Below the pieces are notes generated by a model. The model saw only the letters and a program-made list of their open reading frames with translations. It was not told where the DNA came from and did no database searches. The translations under genes were made by a program, and so were the position numbers. Source: Pseudogracilibacillus sp037072025 (lineage in GTDB: Bacteria; Bacillota; Bacilli; Bacillales; Amphibacillaceae). Taken from it: a stretch of 64,000 bases of DNA. Positions 27,075 to 36,012 of the stretch are shown in pieces. The stretch's first letter is position 1. Each line of letters begins with the position of its first letter. Location: the NCBI RefSeq assembly GCF_037072025.1, contig NZ_JAXHDD010000003.1, positions 1 through 64,000 on the forward strand. Direction: 5' to 3'.

Positions 27075-28073
27075 ATGAGGGAAATTCACGATATAACAAT
27101 AATTGGCGCAGGTCCCGTTGGTTTATTTACGACGTTTTATGCGGGTATGCGTGAGGCAAGCGTTCATCTGATTGATAGTATGCCAGAAGTTGGTGGTCAA
27201 TTGTCGGCACTTTATCCGGAAAAATATATTCATGATGTGGCGGGGTTTCCAAAAATAAAGGCACAAGATTTAGTCGATCAACTTTATGAACAAGCGCTCA
27301 CTTTTTCACCGAAAATTACGTTAGGCGAATCAGTGCTTCATGTGAATCGTTTGGATGAGGAAATTTTTGAGCTGATTACGACTAAAAATCGATATTTGAC
27401 GCGAAATTTGATAATTACTGCAGGCGCTGGGGCATTTCAGGCACGGAAATTGGAAGTTGAAAACTGCGATAGTTATGAAGGGGAAAATTTACATTACTTT
27501 ATTAAAAAACTCGATGATTTTAAGAATCACGATGTACTCATTTGTGGAGGCGGAGATTCTGCGGTCGATTGGTCACTGGCGCTTGAGCCCCTTGCTAAAA
27601 GTGTAACACTTATTCACCGGCGTGATCGTTTTCGAGCACATGAGGCGAGCTTATCGGAGTTGCGAGCATCTAATGTAGAGATTGTTACACCATTTGAAGT
27701 GGCAGAGATTTTTGGAAGCGGCAACAAAATCGATCAAGTTTTAATTAAAGAAGTAAGAGGAGAAAAGACTAGTTTACTAGATGTTGATAGTATCATTGTA
27801 AATTTCGGCTTTATCACGGATTTAGGGCCGTTAAAAAAATGGGGACTTGATATACATCGTAATTCAATTCGTGTGAATCAACAAATGGAGACAAATATTC
27901 CTGGTATCTATTCAGCTGGAGACATCTGTATTTATAAAGGAAAGCCTAAATTAATTGCAACAGGTTTTGGTGAAGCAACGATTGCAGTCAATCAAGCGAA
28001 ATTACGAATTGATCCAAAGGCAAGAGTCAATGTCCATAGTACCCATTTGTTTGAAAAAACGAAAGTCATCTAA
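27075..28073 (+). CDS. Ferredoxin--NADP reductase (YumC type)
   Basis: 332 residues. FAD-binding G-A-G-P-V-G-L-F-T-T-F-Y near residues 10-21, NADPH-binding G-G-G-D-S-A-V-D-W in the middle and the C-terminal S-A-G-D-I-C segment. It lacks the CxxC of thioredoxin reductases. It is immediately downstream of its likely partner ferredoxin and upstream of paaY. It may supply NADPH electrons to ring-epoxidising PaaABC, because no paaE is present in the window. A paralogue sits in the siderophore operon at 313. Confidence 0.9.
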   Translation: MREIHDITIIGAGPVGLFTTFYAGMREASVHLIDSMPEVGGQLSALYPEKYIHDVAGFPKIKAQDLVDQLYEQALTFSPKITLGESVLHVNRLDEEIFELITTKNRYLTRNLIITAGAGAFQARKLEVENCDSYEGENLHYFIKKLDDFKNHDVLICGGGDSAVDWSLALEPLAKSVTLIHRRDRFRAHEASLSELRASNVEIVTPFEVAEIFGSGNKIDQVLIKEVRGEKTSLLDVDSIIVNFGFITDLGPLKKWGLDIHRNSIRVNQQMETNIPGIYSAGDICIYKGKPKLIATGFGEATIAVNQAKLRIDPKARVNVHSTHLFEKTKVI

Positions 28074-28131
28074 ATTTTACCTATTGACTTGTTTGCGTAT
28101 GGTTGATTAAATGGATTCAAGGGGGGATGGT

Positions 28132-28677
28132 ATGTTTTATCGTTATAAAGAATTTATTCCGCAAGTAAATGAGTCCGCTTTCATTGCAGATGGCGCAAAA
28201 GTCATTGGAGATGTCAAGATTGGTGCCGAGACAAGTATTTGGTTTAATGTAGTTTTACGAGGCGACGAAGATCAGATTCGAATTGGAAACCGTTGCAGTA
28301 TCCAAGAAAATACAGTCTGTCATTTGTATGAAGGATATCCATTAATTGTTGAAGATGAGGTAACAGTTGGACATAATGCAATTATTCATGGTTGTACATT
28401 GAAAAAAGGGGTCCTCATCGGAATGGGAGCGACTGTTTTGGATGGAGCGGTAATTGGAGAAAACTCCATTATTGGTGCCAATGCATTGATCCCGGCGGGT
28501 AAAGTAATCCCACCGAATTCACTCGTGCTTGGAAGTCCTGGAAAAGTTGTGCGACAATTAACCGAGCAAGATGAGGAATTATTAGATCTTACAATAAGAA
28601 CATATGTAAGAAACGCAGAACAATATCAAGATCCGGCAATTTTTGAAAAAATTGAACGGGAAAAAGTGAAAGTATAG
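28132..28677 (+). CDS. paaY: PaaY-like gamma-carbonic-anhydrase-fold protein
   Basis: About 181 residues of left-handed beta-helix hexapeptide repeats. Metal-ligand histidines are in T-V-C-H-L-Y and V-G-H-N-A-I-I-H-G. In phenylacetate clusters this family (PaaY) is a thioesterase that relieves CoA stress; outside them it is YrdA-like. The AAGGGGGG site fixes ATG 28132. Position between the ferredoxin/reductase pair and paaX supports the PaaY assignment. A strong terminator follows. Confidence 0.82.
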   Translation: MFYRYKEFIPQVNESAFIADGAKVIGDVKIGAETSIWFNVVLRGDEDQIRIGNRCSIQENTVCHLYEGYPLIVEDEVTVGHNAIIHGCTLKKGVLIGMGATVLDGAVIGENSIIGANALIPAGKVIPPNSLVLGSPGKVVRQLTEQDEELLDLTIRTYVRNAEQYQDPAIFEKIEREKVKV

Positions 28678-28686
28678 GGAACAAAA

Positions 28687-28720
28687 AACTTGACTGTTAA
28701 TGTTGACAGTCAAGTTTTAT
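28687..28720 (+). terminator. Terminator after paaY
   Basis: AACTTGACTGT and ACAGTCAAGTT form an 11-bp perfect stem with an 8-base loop and a TTTATT tail. Confidence 0.9.
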
Positions 28721-28740
28721 TATGTGTGATCAGATGCTAA

Positions 28741-29500
28741 CGGATTGGCGCATGTCCCTCTGAATTGGCACATAATTTTCGAAACCGGCACATCTCTCTT
28801 CGAATAGGCACATAATTTCTGAAATCGGCACATCTCTCTTCGAATAGGCACATAATTTCCGAAACCGGCGCATCTCTCTTCGAATCGGCACATCTCTCTC
28901 CGAATAGGCACATAATTTCTGAAATCGGCGCATCTCCCTCCGAATAGGCACATAATTTCTGAAATCGGCACATCTCCCTTCGAATAGGCACATAATTTCT
29001 GAAATCGGCGCATCTCCCTTCGAATCGGCACATAATTTCCGAAACCGGCACATCTCTCTCCGAATCGGCACATAATTTCTGAAATCGGCACATCTCCCTT
29101 CGAATCGGCACATTATTTCTGAAACCGGCACATCTCTCTCCGAATCGGCACATAATTTTCGAAATCGGCACATCTCTCTCCGAATAGGCACATAATTTCC
29201 GAAACCGACACATCTCTCTCCGAATTGGCACATAATTTCTGAAATCGGCACATCTCCCTTCGAATAGGCACATTATTTCTGAAATCGGCACATCTCTCTC
29301 CGAATTGGCACATAATTTCCGAAACGGGCACATCTCTCTTCGAATAGGCACATAATTTCCGAAACCGGCACATCTCCCTTCGAATAGGCACATAATTTCT
29401 GAAATCGGCACATCTCCCTTCGAATAGGCACATAATTTCTGAAATCGGCACATCTCCCTTCGAATCGGCACATAATTTCTGAAATCGGTGCATGTCTCCC
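28741..29500 (+). repeat. GGCACAT word array, exact 20-bp pitch, 38 units
   Basis: The word (A/C)GGCACAT occurs every 20 bp without an insertion or deletion over 760 bp. Two half-types alternate: one ends AATTTCY, the other CTCYCTY, so the higher-order unit is mostly 40 bp; the alternation breaks near 28881. The long overlapping minus-strand frames across it are products of the periodicity. It lies between the convergent genes paaY and paaX. Confidence 0.95.
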
Positions 29501-29530
29501 ACAATCGGTACTGTTTCCTCAGAAATCTCT

Positions 29531-30376
29531 CTACTGCTGTTTAATCGGTTCTCCTAATTCAAAGACGGATTCGAAAAAGCGTTTTGCAGGTTTTGATAAA
29601 ATAGCATTATAGTCTTTAAATAAGGCAGTTGCTGAATCGCCCAACCATTTTTCTGGTAAAAGTTCATCTGGTAAGCTTGGGTCGATAAATAAAAATTTTC
29701 GATATTGGTGGACGAGCAATGCACTTTCTACAAAACAGCTGCTGTCACTCATTTCATTTTTACTAATTTTATTTTTATGAATAATATAGTTTTGACTGTA
29801 TTGCTCAATGAATCCTGCATATTGTTCATTAATTTCATTTAAGTCCCAACACTTTTTCACTAAGTCTTGGTGTGATTGCATCCCTTCATATGATGCGTGA
29901 AAATAGGTTACATATTCTTCTACTTGATATTTTTTGATCATGAGATTGATTTCTTTTTGGAGGTTATTCGGAGTGATCCAACAACTATTTGAAAGTGGAC
30001 CAAATCCACTCCATACTAGTTCCTCACGTAATTTATCACGTAAATGGCGTTTTTCTTCGGGAATATTATACAATAAAATCCACCATTTCCCGTCCCATTT
30101 CGGAACTGGCTCTTTATAAATTCTTCGAGAAGCCTCTTCCATCCGAACTTTTCCTTGTTCGGTTAACGAATAAAAACTTTTATTGCCTCGTCTTTCAGAT
30201 TGTATCCAGCCTTGTTTACTCATTCTAGAAACAGCTGCCCGTACAGCTTGTTCGTTATGTCCGAACGCTTCTAGTAATTTTATTAAACTGCCAATCCAAA
30301 TCACACTACCATAATGCCGAATATAATCTCCAAATATCGTAAAGATCATTGAACGAGTATTAAATTTTCTCTCCAT
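29531..30376 (-). CDS. paaX: PaaX-family transcriptional repressor
   Basis: 281 residues. An N-terminal winged-HTH (F-G-D-Y-I-R-H-Y-G then N-E-Q-A-V-R-A-A-V-S-R-M) is followed by the PaaX central domain (W-D-G-K-W-W-I-L-L-Y-N-I-P-E) and a C-terminal PaaX_C region. The family represses phenylacetate genes until phenylacetyl-CoA binds. It is divergent from the liv operon and 440 bp from it. It is the obvious candidate to bind the 18-bp motif seen before three operons here. Confidence 0.93.
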   Translation of the reverse strand: MERKFNTRSMIFTIFGDYIRHYGSVIWIGSLIKLLEAFGHNEQAVRAAVSRMSKQGWIQSERRGNKSFYSLTEQGKVRMEEASRRIYKEPVPKWDGKWWILLYNIPEEKRHLRDKLREELVWSGFGPLSNSCWITPNNLQKEINLMIKKYQVEEYVTYFHASYEGMQSHQDLVKKCWDLNEINEQYAGFIEQYSQNYIIHKNKISKNEMSDSSCFVESALLVHQYRKFLFIDPSLPDELLPEKWLGDSATALFKDYNAILSKPAKRFFESVFELGEPIKQQ

Positions 30377-30423
30377 ATGAATCCCTTCTTTACTCTGAAA
30401 AAATAAAATTGATTTCTATTATA

Positions 30424-30711
30424 GCATAAATAAATAACCATACGAAAAAAATACGCGTCAATATTTACGTGTTAGATGAGTGGATGCATTTAGTTTGGAA
30501 AGAAGTTGAGGTATAACATCGTACAATTCAAAATAGAAATTGTGCAATTCAGATTTGAATTCACGCATTATAGGAGAAAGTTTCTCGAGGATAGGGTAGG
30601 AAAAATCAACGTTCAAAGTTACTCAATCCCTTGGAAGAATTGCAATCCAGTAAGATCCATACAGTGATTTTTGAACGGTTGGATTATTTAAAGTTTTTTG
30701 ACAATAGGGCA
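30424..30711. other. Divergent intergenic region between paaX and liv operon
   Basis: A minus-strand -10 for paaX (TATAAT, complement of 30418-30423) borders it. The rest shows no gene. ACGCGTCAATATTTACGTG at about 30454 resembles the PaaX-type motif but its half-site spacing differs, so I do not call it an operator. Confidence 0.4.
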
Positions 30712-30773
30712 TTGACACAATTTCGCCTTATATGTATAATCATATATAATTCATAACGATAAATATACGTCAT
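30712..30773 (+). promoter_or_regulatory. Consensus sigma-A promoter with putative PaaX-type operator
   Basis: TTGACA (30712-30717) and TATAAT (30735-30740) are both perfect and 17 bp apart. ACGATAAATATACGTCAT at 30756-30773 lies just past the expected start site. It shares 15 of 18 positions with the site before paaA. Confidence 0.75.
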
Positions 30774-30817
30774 TATTTTAAATGTAATATAGAAAACTAT
30801 TAGGGGGTGGATGATTT

Positions 30818-31696
30818 ATGGGAGATTTAATCCAATTTATTATGACTGGATTAACAATAGGAAGCATTTATGAAATCGTTGCTTTAGGATTTGTAACGAT
30901 TTATAGCGTGACAAAAATTATTAATCTTGCTCAAGGTGAGTTTGTCATGCTCGGTGGAATGCTCATGATTACTTTTGTCGGTATGGGGATTCCGTTTGTC
31001 ATTGCTTTTATACTTACTCTCATTATGGTGACAATTATTGGATGGGTGCTAGAATTTGCTGTTTTCAGGAGAGTGAAAGACGCTGATCCGATTAGTCTTA
31101 TCATTTTAACGATTGGGATTGCTATTTTGATTAGAGGGCTTGCTAGTATTGGTTGGGGGAAAGGTTCGTTTCGTTTGGAGTCATTCACAGCACATGCTCC
31201 TTTAAAAATATTTAATGCGACGATCAACATTCAAAGTATTTGGGTGATGTGTATCATGTTAGCGGTCGTGATCTTTTTATACATAATGATGGAAAAAACA
31301 ATCTTAGGAAAAGCGTTTCGAGGAACATCGGATAATCCGGTAGCAGCGAGGTTAATGGGAATTAGTTCCGTGAAAATGGCAACGCTTGCATTTATGTTAA
31401 GCGGCGGACTAGGAGCACTTGCAGGAGTGGCGATTGCACCAATTATGTTCCCGTCTTATGACTTAGGAATTATGTTAGGAATAAAAGGATTTTCTGCTGC
31501 AATATTCGGAGGACTTGGAAGTGCACCAGGCGCGGTTATTGGTGGATTAGTAATAGGGCTTGTTGAATCTTTAGGTGGAGGATATATTAGTTCAGGATTA
31601 AAAGATGCAATTACGTTTTCGTTTGTCTTGCTGCTTTTACTAATTAGACCGAGTGGAATATTAGGGGAAAAGTCAGTTGGAAAAGGAGGTTTATAA
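30818..31696 (+). CDS. livH: Branched-chain amino acid-type ABC permease LivH, possible aromatic acid importer
   Basis: 292-residue HAAT-family inner-membrane permease with about eight hydrophobic segments and the family landmarks I-N-L-A-Q-G-E-F near residue 40 and G-G-L-G-S-A-P-G-A-V-I-G near 225. First of five genes for one importer. The operon carries the paa-type promoter motif and leads into paaK, so phenylacetate or a precursor is a reasonable substrate guess, but the family mostly handles amino acids. Confidence 0.88.
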   Translation: MGDLIQFIMTGLTIGSIYEIVALGFVTIYSVTKIINLAQGEFVMLGGMLMITFVGMGIPFVIAFILTLIMVTIIGWVLEFAVFRRVKDADPISLIILTIGIAILIRGLASIGWGKGSFRLESFTAHAPLKIFNATINIQSIWVMCIMLAVVIFLYIMMEKTILGKAFRGTSDNPVAARLMGISSVKMATLAFMLSGGLGALAGVAIAPIMFPSYDLGIMLGIKGFSAAIFGGLGSAPGAVIGGLVIGLVESLGGGYISSGLKDAITFSFVLLLLLIRPSGILGEKSVGKGGL

Positions 31697-32703
31697 TGGC
31701 TGTTCAAAGAAAAGGCGTCAAAAAATTAAATTGGATTGGATTTATCATTTTCTTACTTATTGTACTCATCCTACCGTGGCTCGGCTTAAATTCTTTTTTA
31801 ATGACACAAGCTACATTTGCTGGAATTTATGCCATCATTGCTGTTGGACTCGGGATGTTAATGGGCTATGCAGGGCAAATATCACTTGGGCAAGCAGCCT
31901 TCTATGGCGTTGGCGCTTATACGACTGCAGTGGTATCAAAAACATTTGGCCTCAGCCCATGGATCGGGTTAATATTTGCTATATTACTCCCGGCACTCGT
32001 CGCTTTTATTGTCGGACATACGATGGCGCGACTCAGTGGGTACTATTTAGCAATGGCCACACTCGCATTTGGAATTATTGTAAGCGTTTTAATCGTTGAA
32101 TGGCGTTCAGTTACGAGTGGAGCTTCTGGATTCTACGGTATTCCAACGATTCAGTTATTCGGTACGATGATCAAACAAGGGTTACCATATTATTATTTCG
32201 TCTGGTTTTTCACGGTGATCACTGTATTAATCTCACTTAATATCGTTCATTCCCGGATTGGCAGGGCACTTCGGTCAATACATGATAGTGAAATTGCCGC
32301 AAATAGCATGGGAGTTAATACAGGGAAATATAAAATGCAAATTTTTATTTTCAGTGCGATGTTAGCAGGTCTTGCAGGTTGGTTATTTGCCCATATGAGT
32401 TACAGTATTTCGCCAGGATCATTTGGACTTGATGCCTCCATTTTATTTTTAACGATGGTCGTACTTGGTGGAGCAACGAGTGTTTGGGGAGCCCTTATTG
32501 GAACCATACTGATCACCGCAATTAATATTTTCGTTCATTTTTTAGGAAATAATGTTTCCTTTATTACTAGTGATTTTGAGCATGTCATGAATGGTCTGAT
32601 TTTAGTGCTAGTCATCATGTTTATGCCAAAGGGGTTATTTCCAAGTTTGGTAAATGTTTTTAGGAAAAAAACACCCCATCTAGTAAAAGAAAGTACGACA
32701 TAA
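31696..32703 (+). CDS. livM: Branched-chain amino acid-type ABC permease LivM
   Basis: 335 residues, LivM-type partner of the preceding permease, with M-G-Y-A-G-Q-I-S-L-G-Q-A-A-F-Y-G near the first third and G-G-A-T-S-V-W-G-A-L-I-G near residue 260. Its ATG overlaps the stop of livH by one base, with AGGAGG inside livH, so the two are coupled. Confidence 0.88.
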   Translation: MAVQRKGVKKLNWIGFIIFLLIVLILPWLGLNSFLMTQATFAGIYAIIAVGLGMLMGYAGQISLGQAAFYGVGAYTTAVVSKTFGLSPWIGLIFAILLPALVAFIVGHTMARLSGYYLAMATLAFGIIVSVLIVEWRSVTSGASGFYGIPTIQLFGTMIKQGLPYYYFVWFFTVITVLISLNIVHSRIGRALRSIHDSEIAANSMGVNTGKYKMQIFIFSAMLAGLAGWLFAHMSYSISPGSFGLDASILFLTMVVLGGATSVWGALIGTILITAINIFVHFLGNNVSFITSDFEHVMNGLILVLVIMFMPKGLFPSLVNVFRKKTPHLVKESTT

Positions 32704-32714
32704 GGAGGTATTTT

Positions 32715-33488
32715 ATGCTGCGTGTAGAGAATGTGACACAGTCGTTTGGTGGCATTGTCGCAAATAAAGATATATCATTTCAGATTGTAGAAAATTCAAT
32801 TGTCGGATTGATAGGACCAAATGGAGCTGGTAAAAGTACATTATTTAACGTTATTTCAGCTATTTATAAGCCGACCAAAGGAAAAATAATGTTTAACGGA
32901 AAAAGGATTGATGGGTTGCCTCCTTACAGAATAGCTACGCTTGGAATATCCCGAACATTTCAAAATTTACAAGTATTCAGAAATATGTCAGTCATCGAAA
33001 ATGTCATGGTCGGTTACCATACAAATTCAAAAACTGGAATGATCCAATCAGCTTTACGTTTACCGAGAGTGTTAAAAGAAGAGGAAGATGTTTATACGAA
33101 ATGCTTACAATTTGTAAAATTTGTTGGTTTGGAAAATGATATAGAAATTTTAGCTGGGAATTTACCGCTTGGAAAATTGCGTTTACTTGAGTTAGCACGG
33201 GCACTAGCTGTTAAGCCGAAACTTTTATTACTTGATGAAATTGCTGCAGGGTTAAATCATAACGAAACGAAAAAAATGAGTGGATTGATTAAAAGCATAA
33301 AAGATAAAGGGATCACAGTGTTAGTTGTAGAACACGATATGGATTTAGTAATGGGGATTTGTGATTCGATCATTGTTCTTAATCAAGGAGAAAAAATTGC
33401 CGAAGGAACGCCGTATGAAATTCAACAAGACGAAGCAGTCATTAAGGCGTATTTAGGAGAGGAAGTTAAAGAATCAGTTGCTAACTAG
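32715..33488 (+). CDS. livG: ABC transporter ATPase LivG
   Basis: 257 residues. Walker A G-P-N-G-A-G-K-S-T near 35-43 and the LivG-typical G-I-S-R-T-F-Q-N segment. The signature is divergent: instead of L-S-G-G-Q it reads L-P-L-G-K-L-R-L-L-E-L-A-R-A-L. The Walker B is L-L-L-L-D-E-I-A-A-G-L, with E-H-D-M for the switch region. The weak signature is partly usual in LivG, but L-P-L-G-K is an unusual variant. It pairs with LivF. Confidence 0.87.
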   Translation: MLRVENVTQSFGGIVANKDISFQIVENSIVGLIGPNGAGKSTLFNVISAIYKPTKGKIMFNGKRIDGLPPYRIATLGISRTFQNLQVFRNMSVIENVMVGYHTNSKTGMIQSALRLPRVLKEEEDVYTKCLQFVKFVGLENDIEILAGNLPLGKLRLLELARALAVKPKLLLLDEIAAGLNHNETKKMSGLIKSIKDKGITVLVVEHDMDLVMGICDSIIVLNQGEKIAEGTPYEIQQDEAVIKAYLGEEVKESVAN

Positions 33489-33504
33489 TAAAAAGGAGGG
33501 CGTC

Positions 33505-34248
33505 ATGACGAAAAAGATAAGTTTACATATTGAGAATCTTCACGTGTTTTACGGACCGATCGAAGCTTTAAAAGGGGTGAATCTTCATGTGAATGAAGGG
33601 GAAATTGTCGCACTATTAGGAGCAAATGGTGGTGGGAAAACAACTCTTTTACAAGCGGTTTCTGGACTTGTGAAAATTAAAGAAGGTCACATATCCCACA
33701 ATGGAAAAAGCATAGTAGGGTTAGGAACTGAACAAATTGTTGCCCAACACATTGCACATGTACCTGAACATCGGCAAATTTTTGGAACGTTATCTGTTCT
33801 CGATAATTTGCATTTAGGGGCATATCATCACTATAGAAAAACAGGAAAGGCGGAAAAAGAGAAAGATTTAAAATTAATTTTTGAACTTTTTCCAATTTTA
33901 AAAGAGAGACAAGACCAGCTTGCTGGAACACTTTCAGGGGGACAACAGCAAATGCTTGCGATAGCAAGGGCGATGATGGCAAAGCCGGATCTTTTATTAT
34001 TAGATGAACCGACGCTTGGACTTGCACCGATTGTTGTTGGAGAAGTGCTTGATTTAATTGTGAAACTAAATAAAACGCTTGGAAAGACAGTGCTATTAAT
34101 CGAACAAAATGTAGCTGCTTCTTTAAAAATTTCGAACAGAGCATATGTCATTTCCAATGGTGTCATTGTAAAAGAAGCCTATTCAAACAATCTGTTAAAT
34201 GATCAAGAAATTAAAGAAGCGTATCTTGGTCATAAAATTGAAGTGTAA
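33505..34248 (+). CDS. livF: ABC transporter ATPase LivF
   Basis: 247 residues from ATG 33505, set by AAGGAGG at 33493; the frame stays open further upstream into livG. Walker A G-A-N-G-G-G-K-T-T, signature L-S-G-G-Q-Q-Q-M-L-A-I-A-R-A, and Walker B L-L-L-D-E-P-T-L-G-L-A-P are all intact. Together with LivG it drives import through LivHM. Confidence 0.9.
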   Translation: MTKKISLHIENLHVFYGPIEALKGVNLHVNEGEIVALLGANGGGKTTLLQAVSGLVKIKEGHISHNGKSIVGLGTEQIVAQHIAHVPEHRQIFGTLSVLDNLHLGAYHHYRKTGKAEKEKDLKLIFELFPILKERQDQLAGTLSGGQQQMLAIARAMMAKPDLLLLDEPTLGLAPIVVGEVLDLIVKLNKTLGKTVLLIEQNVAASLKISNRAYVISNGVIVKEAYSNNLLNDQEIKEAYLGHKIEV

Positions 34249-34275
34249 AAAATTTACAATACGGGAGGGTTTTGA

Positions 34276-35472
34276 TTGAAAAAGTTCTATGCATTTGTAT
34301 TCATGATCGCTTTTGTTTTCGTTTTGGCTGCTTGTAATGGGGAAGATGGTGAAGGACAAGAAGCATCAGGGGAAGCTAATGGGGGAGACGATGCAGAAGT
34401 ATATAAAATTGGTGCAATTTATTCAAAAACGGGACCAAATAACCCTCTAGGTGAACCGGAATGGAATACGACAGAGTTAATAGTAGAAGAAATTAATGCA
34501 GCAGGAGGAATTAACGGAATTCCGTTAGAAGTAATTTTAGCAGATGATGAGTCAACACAGGAAAAAGCAACACAAGAAATGAACCGACTCATTCATGATG
34601 AAGAAGTTTTAGCGGTATTAGGCTCTTCTGGATCGACGGAAAGTTTAGCGATGAAAGGGATTGCGATGGAGCAAGAAGTTCCACTAGTTTCTGCGGCAGC
34701 AAGTATTCAAGTGGTCGAACCTGTAGAAGAATCTACATGGGTTTTTAAAACACCACAAAACGATGTTCATGCGGTAGAAAATATTTATATGTACTTAGAG
34801 GATGAAGGGATCGAAAAGATTGGTATATTAACAGATTCAAATGCGTATGGTGAAAGTGGACGTGAGCAACTGGAAGCAATGGCCGAAGACTATGGCATTG
34901 AGATTGTTGCGAAGGAAGTTTATAACATGGAAGATGCTGACATGTCGACACAATTAACGAAAATTAATAGTTCGGGAGCAGAAGCGCTCATTACATGGGG
35001 AACGAACCCGGGGCCGGCAACGATTGCAGTAAATATGAAAGATTTAGGAATGGAGATCCCGCATGTAAGTAGTCATGGGGTTGCTAACCAAGCGTTTATT
35101 GATCTAGCTCAAGACGCGGCAGAAGGGGTCGTTATTCCAACAGGGCGTTTATTATTCCCATCCGAGATTCCAGAAGATGACCCACATTATGAAGTGATTT
35201 CTGACTTCTATGAAAAATATACAGATAAATATGATAGCGAGCCGACGAATTTCGCTTCATACGGATATGACAACTTAATGCTCGTTGTCGATGCACTAGA
35301 AGCAGGTGCTACAGATAGAGCGTCAATTCGTGACCATCTTGAAAATAATATTACAGATTGGGTAGGAACATCTGGAACATTCAATATGAGTTCAGAAGAT
35401 CATAATGGGTTGGATACAGATAGTTTAGTAATGGCTCATGTAAAGAAAGGCAAATGGCAGTTTTTAAAATAA
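34276..35472 (+). CDS. LivJ-type ABC substrate-binding lipoprotein
   Basis: 398 residues. Lipidated Cys at about residue 20 (VLAAC), an acidic linker and a type I periplasmic-binding fold (K-I-G-A-I-Y-S-K-T-G-P-N-N-P-L-G, then D-D-E-S-T-Q-E-K-A). Start TTG 34276 follows GGGAGGG. Within the family such proteins bind amino acids, amides, urea or aromatic acids. Position with paaX/paaK and the shared promoter motif favour an aromatic acid, but the ligand is not readable from sequence. Confidence 0.87.
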   Translation: MKKFYAFVFMIAFVFVLAACNGEDGEGQEASGEANGGDDAEVYKIGAIYSKTGPNNPLGEPEWNTTELIVEEINAAGGINGIPLEVILADDESTQEKATQEMNRLIHDEEVLAVLGSSGSTESLAMKGIAMEQEVPLVSAAASIQVVEPVEESTWVFKTPQNDVHAVENIYMYLEDEGIEKIGILTDSNAYGESGREQLEAMAEDYGIEIVAKEVYNMEDADMSTQLTKINSSGAEALITWGTNPGPATIAVNMKDLGMEIPHVSSHGVANQAFIDLAQDAAEGVVIPTGRLLFPSEIPEDDPHYEVISDFYEKYTDKYDSEPTNFASYGYDNLMLVVDALEAGATDRASIRDHLENNITDWVGTSGTFNMSSEDHNGLDTDSLVMAHVKKGKWQFLK

Positions 35473-35548
35473 ATATTGCATATATTTTGGAATAAGACGA
35501 GTGAAAAAGGATTGACCGTTTTAACAAATAAATTCTTTTATTTGCTGG

Positions 35549-35936
35549 TAGGATCGGGACATGATTAAAAACTTAGTTTTTAAAAAATTATACACTTCTT
35601 AGTGAAGGAAATAAACAGAGACTAAAGTCAGTCACGTCCTGTGCATGTGCGAGGAAAGGCATAGGTGCGATAACGAAGTGATTAGCATAAGGTCGATGAC
35701 AAACGTCATGTCTTGTGATCTACGCCGAACTAGTACGTCCTGTACGTCGAAGGCTAAAGCAGCCGCCCGGCGGTAAAGAGACACTGTGAAAGCTAGTAGT
35801 AGAACGTCTTGAACAGGTGCAGTTGATGGGACGAACCTTGTGCAGTCCTAGATGTCGCTCTTATGCCTGTGGTGAAAGCGCAGTGCATTTTCCGAAGCGG
35901 TTTATATGCACATACAAACTTTTGTCCCAACATCAC
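35549..35936. mobile_element. Non-coding repeat element, third copy
   Basis: GATCGGGACATGATTAAAAA at the left is roughly inverse to TTTTGTCCCAACATC at the right. The interior contains CGTCATGTCTTGTGATC and CTACGCCGAACTAGTACGTC, the same core as the elements at 7872 and 22092. The 63-codon frame across its right half (35817-36008) is not convincing. It fills the gap between the liv operon and paaK. Confidence 0.55.
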
Positions 35937-36012
35937 TGCTTATGCCTTGGCGCTAAGCTAAGTGTTCTAAAGAAACATCCTGATTTAATAAAAGTAAGGA
36001 GGATTTAGGTAA

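Noticed and set aside
28741..29500. CRISPR array
   Set aside because: The conserved word is only about 8 bp, units are 20 bp, spacers are repeated instead of unique, and no cas gene is present. The same holds for the other arrays.
28720..29504. Several overlapping minus-strand 'proteins' rich in C-R-F and P-I-R-R-E-M
   Set aside because: A 20-bp period gives the same repeating peptide in all three frames and removes stop codons; no ribosome sites or family similarity.
30454..30475. PaaX-type operator at the paaX promoter
   Set aside because: ACGCGTCAATATTTACGTG is similar, but the half sites are not 11 bp apart as in the other three sites.
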